42,783 nt of DNA from Planctomycetaceae bacterium (GTDB lineage Bacteria > Planctomycetota > Planctomycetia > Planctomycetales > Planctomycetaceae), in the NCBI GenBank assembly GCA_021732415.1, contig JAKFVC010000085.1:1-42783 (forward strand), written 5' to 3'. The position numbers and the translations under genes are program-made. The notes beneath the pieces are model-generated. The model did not search any database, was not told the DNA's origin, and saw nothing but the letters and a program-made list of their open reading frames with translations. Positions 7,516 through 16,355 of the stretch are shown here, piece after piece (the stretch's first letter is position 1; every line of letters starts with the position of its first letter).

Positions 7516-9918
7516 ATGTCGGATGCCTCTCGTCCGCTCGACGAAGCGTTGCATGAGCAGCAGGAATGGCTGCGGATCACCCTCTCCAGTATCGGCGACG
7601 GTGTCATCACCATCGACAATAAAGGTGATGTGACCTATCTCAATTTGGTCGCTCAGAACTTAACCGGCTGGACGCAAGAGGCCGCCTCCGGTCAGCCGCT
7701 GGATACGGTGTTTCAGATCATTCACGAGGTGACTCGGCAGGCGGTCGCCAATCCGGCAATAGAATCCTTGCGTGAGGGGTCGATTGTCGAACTTGCCAAT
7801 CAGTCGCTGCTGATCGCGAAGGACAAGACCGAACACCCCATTAACGACTGCGCCGCTCCCATCCGGAATGCAATGGGTGAAGTCTCCGGGGTCGTGCTGG
7901 TTTTCCGAGACGTGAGCGAACGTCGCCGTCAAGAACACCTGGTCGACGATGCGCTCGCTTATGCCGACAACATCATTGCGACATTGCGCGAGCCCTTTCT
8001 GGTGCTCGACCAGACGTTGCGAGTCGTCACGGCCAATCGCTCGTTCTATGAGACCTTTCACGTGGCGGAGGTCGAAACACAAGGTCGCTTCGTGTACGAC
8101 CTGGGGAATCGGCAATGGGACATCCCCAAGTTGCGAACTCTCTTGGAGGAAGTACTCCCCCAAAGCCACGACTTCCGAGACTTCGAAGTCGAACACAATT
8201 TTTCCACGGTCGGCTGGAAGGTCATGCTGTTGAATGCCCGCCGTATTCGCAAGCCGGGTAATCAATCCGAACTGATCTTGCTCGCCATTGAGGACATCAC
8301 TGCGCGTCGGCGCGTTCATAAGCTGTTGGAAATCTCGGAAATGCGCTTTCGGCGTCTGTTCGAAGCGTCCCACGACGGCATTCTGATCCTGGACGCCGCC
8401 AGCTTGAAGATCACGCATGTCAACCCGTTCTTGGCGAATCTGTTGGACTACCCAGTCGAGCACTTCCTGGGCAAGGAACTCTGGGAGATCGGCTTACTGA
8501 ATGATAAGCAAGCCAGCCGTTCTGCCATGCGGCAGTTGGACGAGCATGGCTCGATCCGTTATGAGAACCTGCCACTGGAGGACCGGCACGGTCTGCTGCA
8601 CCCCGTAGAGATGGTGGCGAATGTCTACGAACAGGACCATCAACCGGTCATCCAGTGCACCATTCGAGACATCACCGAGCGCAGCCGTCTGGAAAAGATG
8701 CTGCGTGGACAGGCTGCCGAATTGTCGGATTTGCACCGCCGAAAGGATGAGTTCCTGGCGATGCTGAGCCACGAACTCCGCAGTCCGCTCGCCCCTATCG
8801 CCAATGCCGTGCAACTACTGGGTCTGCAGCGCGACAGCGAGAGCCGCCTGCAACAGCAGGCCCGCGGGATCATCGAGCGTCAACTCGCGCAGCTTCAGCA
8901 CCTCGTCGATGATCTGCTCGAAGTCTCCCGCATTACCACGGGCCGAGTCCAACTACGGCGGGAACGGGTCGCCGTGAACGGGATTGTCGAAGTGGCCCTG
9001 GAAACCGTCCGCCCGCTGGTCGAGCAACATCGCCATAAAGTGACAGTCTCGCTGCCCCTGGAACCCCTGTGGCTGCATGCCGACGCGTCGCGACTCGAAC
9101 AAGTGGTGGTGAACTTGCTCACTAACGCCGCTAAATACACAGAAGTCGGCGGGGAGATCAAGATCCTCGTGAGCGTCGAAACTCAAGGCAAAAGTGGCAC
9201 GTGGCGGGTGTTGAATGCCGCGGATGAAAAGTCGATCGACAGGCTGCCCGTCAATCCCTTCGTCGTTATTCGCGTGCAAGATACAGGTGTCGGCATTGCG
9301 GCCTCGCTGCTGCCCCATATCTTCGATTTATTCACCCAGGCCGAACGCTCCCTGGATCGCTCACAAGGTGGCTTGGGAATCGGACTGGCATTGGTACAGC
9401 GCCTCACGGAACTGCACGACGGGAAAGTGGAAGTTTATAGTGCGCTGGGGCAGGGGAGTGAGTTCGTCGTGCGCTTGCCGATGATGACAACCAGCGCCAT
9501 CCGGCCGTTACCGTCAGCCGTTGAAACGATTCAGCCAGCCACTCGCCCCCTACGCATCCTCGTAGTGGACGACAATGTAGATACCGTCTTAAGTTTCTCG
9601 ATGCTGCTGAAAGCGCTGGGGCACGATGTCCGGACCGCTCACGACGGACTGATGGCTGTGCGACTCGCCCTGGAGTATCAGCCCGACGTCATGTTGCTGG
9701 ACATCGGTTTGCCTGGATTGAACGGCTATGAAGTCGCCAAACGAATCCGGCATAGCTCCCATCTCAAAAATGTCCTGCTGGTCGCCTTGACGGGTTATGG
9801 TCAAGATTCAGACCGGCTGATTTCCGCCGAGGCAGGGTTCGATCACCACCTGGTAAAGCCCGCCCGGTTAGAGCAGGTTCAGCAAATCTTGGCGACCGTC
9901 ACCGCGCAGGGGACGTAA
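7516..9918 (+). CDS. hybrid sensor histidine kinase, PAS-PAS-PAS-HisKA-HATPase-REC
   Basis: From ATG 7516 the protein has 800 residues; a TTG at 7486 would add ten. Domains in order: PAS 1 at about 20-135 (ITLSSIGDGVITIDNKGD), PAS 2 at about 150-265 of the CheR-associated kind (REPFLVLDQTLRVVTANRSF), PAS 3 at about 270-395 (SHDGILILDAASLKITHVN), HisKA with His419 in MLSHELRSPLAP, HATPase with the N box NLLTNAAKYTEVGG and G boxes DTGVGIAASLL and GGLGIGLALV, then a receiver domain with Asp729 in MLLDIGLPGLNG and Lys in LVKPA. There is no membrane segment, so it senses an intracellular signal. The output partner is unknown: no regulator gene is adjacent and the receiver may pass phosphate to a separate phosphotransfer protein. 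Confidence 0.93.
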   Translation: MSDASRPLDEALHEQQEWLRITLSSIGDGVITIDNKGDVTYLNLVAQNLTGWTQEAASGQPLDTVFQIIHEVTRQAVANPAIESLREGSIVELANQSLLIAKDKTEHPINDCAAPIRNAMGEVSGVVLVFRDVSERRRQEHLVDDALAYADNIIATLREPFLVLDQTLRVVTANRSFYETFHVAEVETQGRFVYDLGNRQWDIPKLRTLLEEVLPQSHDFRDFEVEHNFSTVGWKVMLLNARRIRKPGNQSELILLAIEDITARRRVHKLLEISEMRFRRLFEASHDGILILDAASLKITHVNPFLANLLDYPVEHFLGKELWEIGLLNDKQASRSAMRQLDEHGSIRYENLPLEDRHGLLHPVEMVANVYEQDHQPVIQCTIRDITERSRLEKMLRGQAAELSDLHRRKDEFLAMLSHELRSPLAPIANAVQLLGLQRDSESRLQQQARGIIERQLAQLQHLVDDLLEVSRITTGRVQLRRERVAVNGIVEVALETVRPLVEQHRHKVTVSLPLEPLWLHADASRLEQVVVNLLTNAAKYTEVGGEIKILVSVETQGKSGTWRVLNAADEKSIDRLPVNPFVVIRVQDTGVGIAASLLPHIFDLFTQAERSLDRSQGGLGIGLALVQRLTELHDGKVEVYSALGQGSEFVVRLPMMTTSAIRPLPSAVETIQPATRPLRILVVDDNVDTVLSFSMLLKALGHDVRTAHDGLMAVRLALEYQPDVMLLDIGLPGLNGYEVAKRIRHSSHLKNVLLVALTGYGQDSDRLISAEAGFDHHLVKPARLEQVQQILATVTAQGT

Positions 9919-10101
9919 CGCTCACGGAGCTGTCACTGCAGCCGCCAGACATCGGGATCGCATCCCGCAGAGACTCTGCATATTTGCGAAATCGACTGTC
10001 CAAACGCCAAGATGGTCTAAGGCGACAGACTTTGGGATTTACGTTAAACTAGGGGCTACTTGAACTTGCCCAGTGTTTTCGTCGTTACAGACTGCTGTCC
10101 C
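9919..10101. other. intergenic between kinase and rluB
   Basis: This 183-bp stretch separates two plus-strand genes. No rho-independent terminator was recognised, and no other gene. Confidence 0.35.
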
Positions 10102-10983
10102 ATGTCCCGCAATAACTCGCGCCGCGGATCGTTCCAATCGTCCAAGGCAGATCCGCCCTCCACGCCCATGGTCCGCCTGCAAAAGGTGCTGGCTGAGGCC
10201 GGAGTCGCCTCGCGCCGTCATTCTGAAGCCATCATTCTGGAAGGTCGCGTGTCGGTTGACGGCCAGACGGTCACCGAATTGGGGATGAAGGTCGATCCCA
10301 CGGTCCAAAAAATCCAAGTCGATGGGAAGCCGATTCACGCCGAGCGGAAGGTTTACTATCTCCTCAACAAGCCTGAAGGATTTCTGTCGACCAACGACGA
10401 TCCCGCCGGACGCGACCGCGTGATTGATCTGTTGCCCAAGACCAAAGAACGCCTCTACCCGGTCGGCCGGCTCGATGAAGCCAGCCAGGGGTTGATGCTG
10501 GTCACGAACGACGGGCCCCTCGCCAATAAGCTGCTGCATCCGCGGTACGGCGTCCCCAAGGTCTACCGCGTGCAGGTCGCCGGACATCCCGAGCGTGAGG
10601 CCCTCGACACCCTGCGGACCGGTCAGGAATTTTCCGAGGGGAAGTTCCATGTCGAAGCGTTCAAGATCATGAAGTCTCAGGGAGACAGCACCTTTCTGGA
10701 AATCGTGCTGAAGGAAGGTCATAATCGCGAAATTCGCCGGTTGTTCGCCCGCATCGGCCATAAGGTCCTCAAGCTGCAGCGAGTCGCGTTTGGTCCGCTG
10801 CGGATCGGCCCCCTGAAATTGGGCGAATTCCGCCATCTCACCACATTTGAGATTCGCCAGCTCAAACAGCTTGCCGCGGGACAAAGAGTCGTCGGCGAAG
10901 TGCCCCTGGAAAAACCCGACGCGCCCCCCGCACCAAAACCCGAAAAACGACCTCGATCATCCTCTCGAAAGCCCCGTCAATAA
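10102..10983 (+). CDS. rluB: ribosomal large subunit pseudouridine synthase, RluB family
   Basis: From the ATG at 10102 the protein has 293 residues; an upstream non-ATG start at 10060 would add 14. It isomerises a uridine in 23S rRNA to pseudouridine. An S4 RNA-binding domain occupies about residues 23-65 (VRLQKVLAEAGVASRRHSE). The catalytic region is PVGRLDEASQGLMLVTNDG with Asp125 as the expected nucleophile. The later motif GHNREIRRLFARIGHKVLKL is typical of the RluB/RsuA group. The C-terminal tail is Pro/Lys/Arg-rich. RluB is preferred over RluE/F or RsuA by overall motif pattern, but this is not proved. Its stop TAA shares an A with the ATG of the next gene. Confidence 0.9.
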   Translation: MSRNNSRRGSFQSSKADPPSTPMVRLQKVLAEAGVASRRHSEAIILEGRVSVDGQTVTELGMKVDPTVQKIQVDGKPIHAERKVYYLLNKPEGFLSTNDDPAGRDRVIDLLPKTKERLYPVGRLDEASQGLMLVTNDGPLANKLLHPRYGVPKVYRVQVAGHPEREALDTLRTGQEFSEGKFHVEAFKIMKSQGDSTFLEIVLKEGHNREIRRLFARIGHKVLKLQRVAFGPLRIGPLKLGEFRHLTTFEIRQLKQLAAGQRVVGEVPLEKPDAPPAPKPEKRPRSSSRKPRQ

Positions 10984-11864
10984 TGTCTGCTCCCGCGATC
11001 AGTTTGCCCGGATGTGTCCCGACGGCCTGCCAGCAAGCAGTGCCGATTGTCGCGCATGACCAGCTGGCAAAGGGTACGTTTCGCCTGCGTCTGGCCTGTC
11101 CGGAGATTGCCCGGCAGGCGATTCCCGGTCAGTTCTTCATGATTCGCGAGCCGAACCGGATCGACCCGCTGCTGGGGCGGCCCTTCGCCCTTTATGACAC
11201 CTATCTCGATGCCCAGGGGCAGCCGGCGGGGATCGAAGTGGTTTATCTCGTGGTCGGCAAGATGACCAGCTTGATGAGTACCTGGCGCGTCGGCGAACTG
11301 GCCGAAATCTGGGGCCCCTTGGGCAACGGCTTTCCGCTGCCACCCGCGGGCCGCTTACTCCTCGTTGCAGGAGGCATCGGTCAGACCCCGTTTCTGGCGA
11401 TTGCGCGCGAAGCACTAGGGGGCCGCCAGTATGGCCAGCCTCTACGCCAACCTGCCGGCCAGCCGCAACAGGTGACGTTGTGTTATGGAGTCCGTTCGCA
11501 GGAATATCTCGCCGGACTCGAGGATTTTTCGAGCGTCGGCCTGGATGTGCAGATTGCGACGGACAACGGCACCCGCGGCCATCACGGCTATGTGACCGAT
11601 CTGTTGCGAGCCCAACTCGATACTATCGTCCCCGATACGACGGTCTATTGCTGCGGCCCCGAACCGATGATGCATGCCGTCGCGAAACTCTGCGCCGAAC
11701 GTGAAGTCACCTGCTATCTCTCACTGGAAACCCCGATGGCCTGTGGCTTTGGGGCGTGTTTCAGTTGCGTGACAAAAGTCCGCCAGCCGGACGAAACCTG
11801 GGACTATCGCCGCGTCTGCGTCGAAGGCCCGATCTTCAAGGCCACGGATTTGTATCTGGGCTGA
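10983..11864 (+). CDS. pyrK: dihydroorotate dehydrogenase electron-transfer subunit, PyrK-like
   Basis: The protein has 293 residues. FAD-binding region RPFALYD (about 60) and GPLGNGFPLP are followed by the NAD(P)-binding region LLLVAGGIGQTPFLAIARE. The C-terminal 2Fe-2S ligands are CGFGACFSC plus a later Cys in RRVCVEGP. Such proteins pass electrons from the PyrD flavin to NAD+. Length is above the common 255-265 residues because of an N-terminal extension and an insert around the segment RQPAGQPQQ. No pyrD is adjacent. The gene could also serve another flavoprotein (related to the beta subunit of sulfhydrogenase), so pyrK is the best but not certain name. Confidence 0.85.
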   Translation: MSAPAISLPGCVPTACQQAVPIVAHDQLAKGTFRLRLACPEIARQAIPGQFFMIREPNRIDPLLGRPFALYDTYLDAQGQPAGIEVVYLVVGKMTSLMSTWRVGELAEIWGPLGNGFPLPPAGRLLLVAGGIGQTPFLAIAREALGGRQYGQPLRQPAGQPQQVTLCYGVRSQEYLAGLEDFSSVGLDVQIATDNGTRGHHGYVTDLLRAQLDTIVPDTTVYCCGPEPMMHAVAKLCAEREVTCYLSLETPMACGFGACFSCVTKVRQPDETWDYRRVCVEGPIFKATDLYLG

Positions 11865-11867
11865 GTT

Positions 11868-11904
11868 CGTGGGACGGGTCTCCAGGCCCGTCCGGGCTCG
11901 TAAC
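11868..11904 (+). repeat. REP-like palindrome, copy A
   Basis: The 37-nt unit contains GACGGG and CCCGTC as a 6-bp stem around an 8-nt loop, followed by the tail CGGGCTCGTAAC. An inverted copy (12052-12084) differs at about 4 of 33 positions and a third related copy lies at 31163-31198. The hairpin plus conserved tail fits REP elements moved by RAYT transposases. Confidence 0.65.
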
Positions 11905-12051
11905 TGTCGACGCCAAACGGAATAGCACCTTCGCGAAGCGCCAGGCCGAGTTTTCATAGCGATTGTCAAAACAACATCAGGCAATCTTGATGGCAAGTAA
12001 CCCGTGCGCGGCGCGAAGCTCGCGAGGCGTTAAAGGCCTACCACGTCAACC

Positions 12052-12084
12052 GTTACGGGCTCGGACGGGTCGGGAGACCCGTCC
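12052..12084 (-). repeat. REP-like palindrome, copy B (inverted)
   Basis: This is the reverse-strand copy of the unit at 11868-11904, with a 7-bp stem GACGGGT/ACCCGTC. About 147 bp separate the pair, which is the arrangement called BIME when REPs occur in opposite orientation. Confidence 0.65.
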
Positions 12085-12456
12085 GACGATCGAACTCCTC
12101 CGGAACAAAATGAAGACAAATTACGTCTTCTCTCCTATTTCTTCGTTAACTGGTAGCGATGAACGGCTTTCAATGTCCGTGATGTTGAAAATCCCGGAGT
12201 TGCTACAACCGTTACGGCAGGCTCGCGTTCGGCGTTAAAACCCCGACAGCCACATGGTTCGGCAGTGCCAAGGGTTCGTCGCTCTACGATATTCTGAGGA
12301 GTATCTTAGCGCGTCAATTTCTGGCTGAAATTGACAACAACTGTCCCGCACCAAACGTTACGGCTGCCGACGCGATTCGTCACCCACATAGCCTGTGCTG
12401 ACTGCCCACACAGATCAGCAAGTTTACCTGCACCTCAATTTTCCACAGAGATTGCT

Positions 12457-14775
12457 ATGGTTCTCGCGAATTTCGGAGATTTCTTAAAGAGCCTTCGTAA
12501 GACATGGACGAGCTCGCAGCCCGCCCGTCGGTCGAGTTCCACCAAACGCCAGGATGCGTTTGTTGCTGATGCCACCGAGGTGCTGGAAGTGCGTGTCGTT
12601 CCGGCCGCAGCGCCCCTCGCGACCATCACGCCCGCAGTCACTGTGGCAGAAGGGGACAGTGCCACTGTCGATGCCGTGTTTACAGTCACATTGTCGGCAG
12701 CCAGTACAAACGCATCGACGGTTAGTTTTGCCACCGAGGACGGATCGGCCAAGGCTGCCGATGGTGACTATACGGCCAAATCGGGAACGTTGAATTTCGC
12801 GCCAGGTGAAACTTCCAAAACGATCACCATCCCCGTCAATGGCGACCACAAGTTTGAAACGGACGAAACATTTACGGTAGTCCTTTTGGCCGCCACCGTG
12901 GCCAGACTGGGCAGTCCGACCCGGGGCGTGGCGACCATCACCAATGATGACCCCGCTCCGACTGTCAGCATCGGCTCGCCCGGTACCGTCTTCGAAGGGA
13001 ATAGCGGTACGAAACTCGCCGTGTTCCCGGTAACCCTCAGCAACCCCAGCGACTTCGCCGTGACGCTGCATTATGCGACGGCCGATGGCACCGCGACCGT
13101 GGCCGATAACGATTACGAATCAGCCAGCGGTTCGATCACGTTTGCCCCGGGTGAAACTTCGAAGAACATTTCGGTCACGATCAACGGCGATACAAAGGCT
13201 GAGACAGACGAGACCTTCACGGTCACCTTGAGTTCGCCCACTCCCAGTTCGGTGACGATTCCCACACCGGTGGCAACTGCTACTATTGGTGATGACGACA
13301 CGCTGCCACTCCTCAATGTCAACAATCCCGCACCGATTGACGAAGGCGCGACCGGGACTGTAACGCTGCTCTTTACTGTTACGCTGTCGGCCTCCAGCAC
13401 ACAAACCGTCACCGTCGCCTATACGACCGCCGACGGAACTGCAACGGTCGCCGACAACGACTACACCGCCACCAGTGGCACGCTGACTTTCGCCCCCGGA
13501 CAGACCACCAAGGAGATCTCGGTGGTCGTTAAGGGAGACACCAAGAACGAAGCCGACGAGACGATCTTGTTGCAGTTGTCCGCTCCGACCAATGCCCGCG
13601 TCGGAGTCAACCCCGGCACGGCCACCATCACGAACGACGACGACAGCACCACTGTGGTCAGCTTATCGCAAGCAGTGACCGTTACCGAAGGCAACTCCGG
13701 TACCGTCGATGCCGTCTTCCATGTGATTCTGTCGCAAGCCTCGGGGCAGAACGTCACGGTCGCGATTGCCACTGCCGACGGCACTGCCAAGGTGTCTGAC
13801 AGCGACTATGTGCAGAACTCGACGACGATTACCTTCGCACCCGGCGAAACCGATAAGACATTCACCGTAAAGGTGAACGGCGACACGAAGCTCGAAGGGA
13901 ATGAGAACTTCTCTGTGAAGCTGTCTGATGTGACGAACGCGACGCTCGGCACGGCCACGATCGCCGGCACGATCACGAATGACGACGGTGGAACGGTCTC
14001 GATTGCCAAAACCACCGATGCCGCCGAAACCACCCCGCCCAGCAAGGGGAAATTCACCGTCACGCAATCCGGAATCAGTGCGACCGATACGGTCGTGACT
14101 TACATCGTCTCCGGGACGGCCATCGCCGGTGCGAGTGGTACCGATAGCGATTACCAGACGTTGTCAGGAACGGTGACAATTCCCGCCGGCCAGACATCGG
14201 CCACCATCGACGTGACACCCTTCAACGATGCCGTGACAGAATCTCCCGAGACCGTCATTGTGACCCTCAACGGGTTCACCGGCGGAGACGGTTCCATCGA
14301 ACTCGATCCCGACAATCAGAAGCTGACGGCGACCGTCCAGATCCTGGATTCGACAGGACTGCCGACGCTGACTGCCGGCGGTCCGGTAACGTACACGGCG
14401 AAGAAGGCCCCGATTAATGTCCTACCGGAAGCCACGGTCGGCACGGCCTCGCTGGGTGGCGGTACGCTGGCATTTAGCGTCGATGCAGTTGTGAGCGGAA
14501 ACTTCATCGTCGACAAGTTCAAATTCCCGAAGTCGAAATCATTAGGCACGACGGACGGCTTCCAATATGTTGACGGTCACCTTGTGCTGACCATCGACTT
14601 GAAGCAGGACATCACCGCCAGTGAGATTCAGTCCTTCCTGCGCAAAATCAAGTTCTCAACGAAGGACTCGGGGCTGCAGCAAGCCACACGGTCGTTCGTG
14701 GTGACGCTGGCGAACGCGGCGAGCCAGGCCACATCCGTGACGCAGACGATCAATGTGCATGCCAGTGGGTCGTAG
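12457..14775 (+). CDS. Calx-beta repeat surface protein
   Basis: From ATG 12457 the protein has 772 residues. Residues 1-50 are basic (SSQPARRSSSTKRQ) and end in EVLEVRVVPAA, a version of the LExRxxxxA motif that opens many planctomycete extracellular proteins. Five Calx-beta-type repeats follow, each starting with patterns such as VTVAEGDSATVDAVFTVTL or VFEGNSGTKLAVFPVTLS and carrying ADGTATVADNDY and FAPGETSKTI, which in the family bind calcium through acidic loop residues. The last 140 residues (from GLPTLTAGGPVTYTAKK) form a separate domain of the type found after such repeats. The classical start at 12331 would add an unlikely Cys/His leader. Role: probable surface or matrix adhesion protein, by inference. 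Confidence 0.88.
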   Translation: MVLANFGDFLKSLRKTWTSSQPARRSSSTKRQDAFVADATEVLEVRVVPAAAPLATITPAVTVAEGDSATVDAVFTVTLSAASTNASTVSFATEDGSAKAADGDYTAKSGTLNFAPGETSKTITIPVNGDHKFETDETFTVVLLAATVARLGSPTRGVATITNDDPAPTVSIGSPGTVFEGNSGTKLAVFPVTLSNPSDFAVTLHYATADGTATVADNDYESASGSITFAPGETSKNISVTINGDTKAETDETFTVTLSSPTPSSVTIPTPVATATIGDDDTLPLLNVNNPAPIDEGATGTVTLLFTVTLSASSTQTVTVAYTTADGTATVADNDYTATSGTLTFAPGQTTKEISVVVKGDTKNEADETILLQLSAPTNARVGVNPGTATITNDDDSTTVVSLSQAVTVTEGNSGTVDAVFHVILSQASGQNVTVAIATADGTAKVSDSDYVQNSTTITFAPGETDKTFTVKVNGDTKLEGNENFSVKLSDVTNATLGTATIAGTITNDDGGTVSIAKTTDAAETTPPSKGKFTVTQSGISATDTVVTYIVSGTAIAGASGTDSDYQTLSGTVTIPAGQTSATIDVTPFNDAVTESPETVIVTLNGFTGGDGSIELDPDNQKLTATVQILDSTGLPTLTAGGPVTYTAKKAPINVLPEATVGTASLGGGTLAFSVDAVVSGNFIVDKFKFPKSKSLGTTDGFQYVDGHLVLTIDLKQDITASEIQSFLRKIKFSTKDSGLQQATRSFVVTLANAASQATSVTQTINVHASGS

Positions 14776-14807
14776 CAGCGACAGCGGCCTTACTTCGGAT
14801 AATGACC

Positions 14808-14895
14808 AATCAGCCGGCACGCGTTAGCGTCCGGTTCTGTTGGAAATTCGAGTCGAATATTGCTCGAACCGGGGGCTAACGCCCAGCGGCTGATT
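14808..14895. repeat. imperfect inverted repeat with GCGTTAGC core
   Basis: Left arm 14808-14837 (AATCAGCCGGCACGCGTTAG then CGTCCGGTTC) and right arm 14866-14895 are inverted, imperfect copies sharing AATCAGCCG, the GCGTTAGC core and CCGGTTC. I recognise this motif as frequent between genes in planctomycete genomes. It may fold into a long hairpin and could terminate transcription from both convergent genes. Confidence 0.6.
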
Positions 14896-14960
14896 TGTCT
14901 AATGGCCAAAGCGAGTACCATTGGGCGTAAGTCCCCAGATTCTTCTGCATTCAGATTTGG

Positions 14961-15034
14961 AAACACAGAGGCACAGAGAACACAGAGAACACAGAGAAAT
15001 GCAACAACTCTGTGATCTCTGTGCCTCTGTGTTT
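14961..15034. repeat. CACAGAG-type inverted repeat
   Basis: The 19-nt arms at 14961-14979 and 15016-15034 are perfect inverted copies (AAACACAGAGGCACAGAGA and its complement), and the inner part adds short direct repeats of ACACAGAGA. Hairpins of this composition occur in several bacterial phyla. A T-rich stretch follows on the plus strand, so a terminator role is possible. Confidence 0.65.
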
Positions 15035-15233
15035 TTCCTCCTTTGTGTTCTTCGTGATCTTCTATAAAAAAATTCACGCAGAGTGCGACGAAGAATCTCG
15101 GGAATCACGCCACAGGGATCGACTGGGCCCATTCTGGGAATCGTCGTTTCTCAATGACCCGTAACTCGCTAACAATCATCCGCACCGTAAACTGCAGGTG
15201 AGTCTCAATAGGCGATGGGTTGGCCGGAATTCG

Positions 15234-15254
15234 CCAGACTCTGGAGAGTCAGGC
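15234..15254. repeat. GACTCT/AGAGTC palindrome
   Basis: CCAGACTCTGGAGAGTCAGG contains GACTCT and AGAGTC as a 6-bp stem with a 2-nt loop. A related unit lies at 34844-34866 (CCGACTCGGGAGAGTCAGGC). It touches the 3' end of the leucine-rich-repeat gene. Confidence 0.5.
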
Positions 15255-16324
15255 TATTGCCTCGTGATGAAGTGCAGGGGATTCCTGTGCCTCAGTCTTT
15301 TCAAGAGCGCCCGTTCTAGGTCGCGCACTCCCGCCGGTGTGATATTGGGGCCAGCTAGAATCATCCCGCACAGGCTTCCCCGGTGACCAATTTGGTCGAG
15401 CCAGCGGTCGTCGTCAGCTAGTGCCCCGAGGCCCGAATCTGTCACGTACGTTTGGCTCAAGTCGAGCCGATTGAGAACGGGAAATTTCTCAAGTTGGAAT
15501 AGCCCCGCAGCAAGGACAGGATTGCCCGTCAGGTTGAGATCTCGTAGCCAAAACCGCTGAGTCATCTTTTCCAGCCCAGCCAACGAGACCTGAGAATTGG
15601 TCAGGTCCAATTGCTCCAGGTCCGTCAGCCCGACAAGTTGCTGGAGTCCGGCATCCGTCACCTGCGTACCGGCCAATCGCAACGTCCGCAGATTCGTCAG
15701 TCCCGCCAGATGCACCATGCTGGCGTCGGTAATACCTTTGCCATTCAAGTGCAAATGGACGAGCCCCTTCAATCCCGCCAGATGGGCCAGCCCGCGATCG
15801 CTGATTTGTCTGGCATTCAGCGACAGGACAGTCAAATGCGGCGTACGCTGGAACGACTTCATCCCTTCGTCGGTGATGTCTGAGCCCGACGCAATCAGAT
15901 ATTGGACTCGCGGCTGCAGCCAGTTTAAGTCGCCATCTGTGGCACCTTGCAGATTCAACGACAACCAACTGCGGGACGGCGAGTGAAACCATTCCTCATC
16001 CCACGAGACCAATTCCGTGAGCAGCAGGAATTCTTCGGGCGTGCAGGCGTTCCGCGGATTCCCGACGACGATCTCGTGCCGGTAGGCAGTCCTCAACCAC
16101 TGGGGCAGCCAGCGCTGATTGACCCAGGCCTCACGCCAATCGACCATAATCTGGCGCTGCGTAAACGTGAAGCCTCGTTCTTTCAATTGCGAGATTAACT
16201 GCTTCTGCCGGAACGTGGGATACACCAGACGGCCGGCGGTGAAGATCACGACGAACAGAACGAATCCGGCCAGCCACCAACCCCATCGACGGCGGGGTTG
16301 TTCTTCAGGGATTTTTGCACTCAT
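15254..16324 (-). CDS. membrane-anchored leucine-rich-repeat protein
   Basis: The protein has 356 residues. It starts with a basic stretch and one membrane helix (WWLAGFVLFVVIFTAG, residues 15-32), so the rest is likely outside the cytoplasm (type II topology inferred). From about residue 125 to 320 there are LRR units of the bacterial/RNI-like kind, with the pattern ITDxGLxxLxGLxxLxxLxL (for example TQVTDAGLQQLVGLTDLEQL). The C-terminal 40 residues are basic. These repeats form a curved interaction surface; the partner is unknown. It follows another minus-strand gene by 31 nt and may share its transcript. Confidence 0.85.
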   Translation of the reverse strand: MSAKIPEEQPRRRWGWWLAGFVLFVVIFTAGRLVYPTFRQKQLISQLKERGFTFTQRQIMVDWREAWVNQRWLPQWLRTAYRHEIVVGNPRNACTPEEFLLLTELVSWDEEWFHSPSRSWLSLNLQGATDGDLNWLQPRVQYLIASGSDITDEGMKSFQRTPHLTVLSLNARQISDRGLAHLAGLKGLVHLHLNGKGITDASMVHLAGLTNLRTLRLAGTQVTDAGLQQLVGLTDLEQLDLTNSQVSLAGLEKMTQRFWLRDLNLTGNPVLAAGLFQLEKFPVLNRLDLSQTYVTDSGLGALADDDRWLDQIGHRGSLCGMILAGPNITPAGVRDLERALLKRLRHRNPLHFITRQ

Positions 16325-16355
16325 GACAAACCAGCCGTATCAACTAGAGCCTGAT

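Larger units (their letters stand above)
11865..12456. other. long intergenic region with REP-like inverted pair
   Basis: About 590 bp without a credible gene. It holds two inverted copies of a REP-like hairpin sequence (see separate entries) and an AT-richer stretch before the Calx-beta gene. Short ORFs here (for example 11963-12238 plus) lack family resemblance and run through the repeats. Confidence 0.5.
14776..15253. other. repeat-filled intergenic region
   Basis: About 480 bp between convergent genes (ends at 14775 plus and 15254 minus) with no credible gene. It carries two inverted repeats listed separately and one shorter palindrome. Confidence 0.55.
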
